NCBI GenBank assembly: GCA_002431635.1
Contig: DJGH01000022.1
Span: 25,378 to 32,685, forward strand
Length of the DNA stretch: 7,308 bases
Reading direction: 5' to 3'
Origin: Petrotoga sp. UBA5851
GTDB taxonomy: Bacteria; Thermotogota; Thermotogae; Petrotogales; Petrotogaceae
Of the stretch, positions 5,709 through 7,308 are shown in pieces. How positions within the stretch are numbered: position 1 is the stretch's first letter; each line of letters starts with the position of its first letter. The notes beneath the pieces were generated by a model. It had not been told where the DNA came from, made no database searches, and saw only the letters and a list, made by a program, of their open reading frames with translations. The translations under genes and the position numbers were made by a program.

Positions 5709-5906
5709 CTAATGTGTGCCAGTAAGAAACGATATAAGAAACAGTACTGCTAAAATAACTGCCATACGCAGGAGCATGAACAAAAGTTCTTTGAAAAAAT
5801 CATTTACTCTATCTTCCTCCTTATACTGTTTGTACTTTACTGCCTGTCTGAATATCAACAGACCTAGTGCCGCAATACATACAATAATAAGAAACCAGTC
5901 ATTCAT
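5709..5906 (-). CDS. Small two-TM protein of the ABC operon
   Basis: The 65-residue protein has one hydrophobic helix at about 3-20, a charged middle (RQAVKYKQYKEEDRVNDFFK) that should face the cytosol, and a second helix at about 40-58. I do not recognise the family. I prefer the ATG at 5906-5904, because AGAGGTG (5913-5919) sits 6 nt before it. An in-frame GTG at 5915-5913 would add three residues but lies inside that same ribosome binding site. The start overlaps the stop of the upstream gene in the 8-nt string ATGAATGA, so translation is probably coupled. Its place between the five-TM protein and the ABC genes suggests an accessory subunit of the transporter, which is inference from position only. 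Confidence 0.7.
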   Translation of the reverse strand: MNDWFLIIVCIAALGLLIFRQAVKYKQYKEEDRVNDFFKELLFMLLRMAVILAVLFLISFLTGTH

Positions 5907-6600
5907 CTGCTTCACCTCTGTACCTTTCGATTATTTTTTCGGTTATTTGGTCTGAAAATTCTTTAAGGTTTGGACTTCCGCAAGCTTTATGATACTTCCG
6001 GGACATACGTACTATCGTTTTTTCCTCTCGGAACATGATCTTCAGACCTCTGCAGCCTGTTATAAATCTTTTTCCGGTGCTCTTAAAAACTGTGATAGGC
6101 TTTGGTGAGTATCCACATCCTTTCTCAACCTGACTAAGAATCTCATCAATTGAACCTTCAACCCAGTACTGGCTGTAAAAAGGATATCTGTAAAGAAAAA
6201 CAAAATAAAATACAGCCATAGGAAGCGGGATAAAAGCCAGAATGTTAATTACTATGGGATTATCCTGGAAAAAATTCATCATAAATAAGGGAATATATAC
6301 AAGGATTGAATAGAGATATCGTTTTATACTGTCTCTCTTTTTAACAGAGTTGTATATGCTAATTATTATAATAAGAAAAAGCATTACCGCTGTAACTACC
6401 AAAGAAAACCAATGATTATTGCTGAAAAAAATCATGAACAAAAATAAAACAGGAACCATTATAAGTATCTGTTTGAAGCTCTGTGAGAATACTTTTTTTA
6501 TATGTAGCTTTTTATGACTCAGGAAGTAGCGTAATAGTATCTGGAGTATGAACATAAAGGATACAAAAAATAAAACAAAAAAAATATTATCTTCATTCAT
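5899..6600 (-). CDS. Unrecognised five-TM protein with cytosolic C-terminal domain
   Basis: The protein has 233 residues from the ATG at 6600 (residue numbers below count from the GTG start, one more). Five hydrophobic helices lie near 7-27, 45-62, 66-85, 97-112 and 116-138. Basic loops after TM1, TM3 and TM5 place those loops and the C-terminal domain (about 145-234) in the cytosol. That domain is soluble, mixed alpha/beta and basic, with three cysteines, each next to glycine (GCG at 162-164, GCR at 183-185, ACG at 207-209) plus H205. I do not recognise the family. A GTG at 6603-6601 is an alternative start: GGAGG (6610-6614) is 6 nt from the GTG and 9 nt from the ATG. The ATG gives an ATGAATGA overlap with the regulator's stop, matching the next junction. 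A role with the ABC transporter is inferred from position. Confidence 0.7.
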   Translation of the reverse strand: MNEDNIFFVLFFVSFMFILQILLRYFLSHKKLHIKKVFSQSFKQILIMVPVLFLFMIFFSNNHWFSLVVTAVMLFLIIIISIYNSVKKRDSIKRYLYSILVYIPLFMMNFFQDNPIVINILAFIPLPMAVFYFVFLYRYPFYSQYWVEGSIDEILSQVEKGCGYSPKPITVFKSTGKRFITGCRGLKIMFREEKTIVRMSRKYHKACGSPNLKEFSDQITEKIIERYRGEADE

Positions 6601-7144
6601 CACTGCATACCTCCATTACTCCAATCTCTATCATATCACGTACAAACTTAACTGCGTCAAGCACAGCCATGCCGCTTTGACTGGCTAGTTTTTCTATACT
6701 TTCACCGTCCGAATCAGGCGGAGGAAGCATCCACAAAAACTTTCCGGATTTATCTTCAAGCTCCACCTTAGTTCCCTTGCGTCCACCAATTATCACCTGT
6801 TTTATACGTTCATTGTCTATATCATAATTATAGCTTATAGTGGAATTTTCTTTTTCTCTTATTTTTTGGCTTCTCAGACTGTACTCTTTTAAAAGCTCAT
6901 CAATATCAAGAGTAAACTTCCCCCCTAAAAAAGTATAGGTTTTGGATGGCCGTCCTATTCCTCTTTTTTCGCGTGAAGAAACAAATCCATACTTTTCAAG
7001 GACTTCAAGATATCTTTGAACCGTAATTATGTGTATGTTCAGGTTGCTTGAGATACTTGAAGCATTTACATTAGGGTTTAGCTTCAAATACTCTGTAACT
7101 TCAAAAAAACGTTCTGATGACATAACTTTTATAAGGTCTATCAT
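6593..7144 (-). CDS. Winged-helix transcriptional regulator of the ABC operon
   Basis: The 183-residue protein begins with a winged helix-turn-helix (about 9-75). The first helix is near 9-21, the HTH is ASSISSNLNIHIITVQRYLEVL (28-49 region), and the wing carries the basic GIGRPSKTYTF motif (62-72) common in ArsR/SufR-like regulators. Residues 77-130 hold a helical, basic linker and a short beta region. The end, 146-179 (DGESIEKLASQSGMAVLDAV, then KFVRDMIEIGVMEV), looks like a second small helical domain of HTH or PqqD-like shape, possibly for ligand or partner contact. No cysteine cluster for metal sensing is seen. It is first in the operon, and a perfect inverted repeat over its -10 box (7157-7183) suggests it represses its own promoter. 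The ribosome binding site is weak (a GGCAGG-like block) and the next in-frame ATG (codon 8) has none, so 7144 is kept. Confidence 0.8.
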   Translation of the reverse strand: MIDLIKVMSSERFFEVTEYLKLNPNVNASSISSNLNIHIITVQRYLEVLEKYGFVSSREKRGIGRPSKTYTFLGGKFTLDIDELLKEYSLRSQKIREKENSTISYNYDIDNERIKQVIIGGRKGTKVELEDKSGKFLWMLPPPDSDGESIEKLASQSGMAVLDAVKFVRDMIEIGVMEVCSDE

Positions 7145-7156
7145 ATTCAGCCTGCC

Positions 7157-7183
7157 TATTATTTCACTTCGAGTGAAATAATA
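7157..7183 (-). promoter_or_regulatory. Palindromic operator over the -10 box of the ABC operon
   Basis: Two perfect 12-bp arms (TATTATTTCACT at 7157-7168 and its complement at 7172-7183) flank a 3-bp centre. The right arm contains the -10 hexamer and the left arm lies at about +3 to +15. A bound dimer would block RNA polymerase, so this is most likely a repressor site, presumably for the winged-helix protein encoded directly downstream. Confidence 0.75.
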
Positions 7184-7206
7184 TCATATTTATAGTTATA
7201 TGTCAA
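7178..7206 (-). promoter_or_regulatory. Promoter of the regulator/ABC transporter operon
   Basis: Reading leftward, a perfect TTGACA (7201-7206) is followed after 17 bp by TATTAT (7178-7183). The start should be near 7171, giving a leader of about 27 nt before the ATG at 7144. This is the only good promoter upstream of the five minus-strand genes. Confidence 0.85.
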
Positions 7207-7215
7207 GGACGCACG

Positions 7216-7250
7216 AAAAAAAAGAATAACCTTAAAGGTTATTCTTTTTT
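7216..7250 (-). terminator. Intrinsic terminator of the tRNA-Val transcript
   Basis: A 14-bp inverted repeat (7218-7231 with 7237-7250, core GAATAACC/GGTTATTC, 5-nt loop) is followed on the minus strand by eight T (7223-7216). It begins at the last base of the tRNA CCA, so the tRNA has almost no trailer. It isolates the tRNA from the regulator promoter, whose -35 begins 10 bp further on. Confidence 0.85.
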
Positions 7251-7308
7251 GGTGGGCACAGCAGGGATCGAACCTGCGACCTCTTCCGTGTGAAGGAAGC
7301 GCTCTTCC
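7250..7308 (-). tRNA. tRNA-Val (anticodon CAC), 3' part, cut by window edge
   Basis: The minus strand shows the end of the D arm (GAGC), an anticodon stem CTTCC/GGAAG around the loop TTCACAC (anticodon CAC, decoding GTG valine codons), a 5-nt variable loop, a T stem GCAGG/CCTGC around TTCGATC, the 3' acceptor strand TGTGCCC, discriminator A and an encoded CCA (7252-7250). About 17 nt of the 5' end lie beyond the window. An encoded CCA is usual in Firmicutes. Confidence 0.95.

Overview
The window looks like chromosomal DNA of a low-GC, Gram-positive anaerobe, most likely one of the Clostridia. The base composition is AT-rich, nearly every gene has a strong AGGAGG-type ribosome binding site, promoters are close to TTGACA/TATAAT, and the tRNA gene encodes its own CCA end. 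The left edge holds the start of adhE, the fermentative acetaldehyde/alcohol dehydrogenase, behind a near-consensus Rex operator. The species cannot be fixed from the sequence.

Layout. (1) 1-129, minus: adhE, N-terminus only. (2) 130-379: AT-rich divergent control region with the Rex-like site (223-240) and a very good promoter (316-344) facing right. (3) 380-3242, plus: four tightly packed genes encoding a DUF2089 protein (zinc ribbon, HTH, SHOCT-like helices), a DUF4097/'Toastrack' beta-repeat protein with its own C-terminal SHOCT-like segment, a four-TM LiaI-like protein, and a four-TM LiaF-like protein with a C-terminal beta domain. This resembles the Lia/Psp cell-envelope stress modules of Firmicutes, but no LiaRS two-component pair lies next to it. 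The DUF2089 protein is the obvious candidate for the control role. (4) 3241-3324: a two-part bidirectional terminator that also contains both flanking stop codons. Its inner part looks like a 51-bp palindromic mobile-element remnant inserted into the loop of an older, simpler terminator. (5) 7171 down to 3323, minus: a five-gene operon encoding a winged-helix regulator, a five-TM protein with a cytosolic C-terminal domain, a two-TM small protein, an ABC ATPase and a 12-TM ABC-2 type permease. Its promoter carries a perfect 12-bp inverted repeat over the -10 box, probably the regulator's own operator. (6) 7250-7308, minus: 3' part of tRNA-Val(CAC) and its terminator.

How the genes work together. 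The right-hand operon looks like a self-contained, autoregulated exporter system whose substrate cannot be read from sequence. The left-hand operon looks like an envelope-stress sensing or protection module. They are convergent and share one terminator; any functional link is unproven. The most notable observations are the apparent insertion into the terminator loop, the shared 4-TM core of the LiaI/LiaF-like pair, the exact 19-residue period in the Toastrack protein, and the pairing of DUF2089 with a Toastrack protein that carries a similar helical domain.
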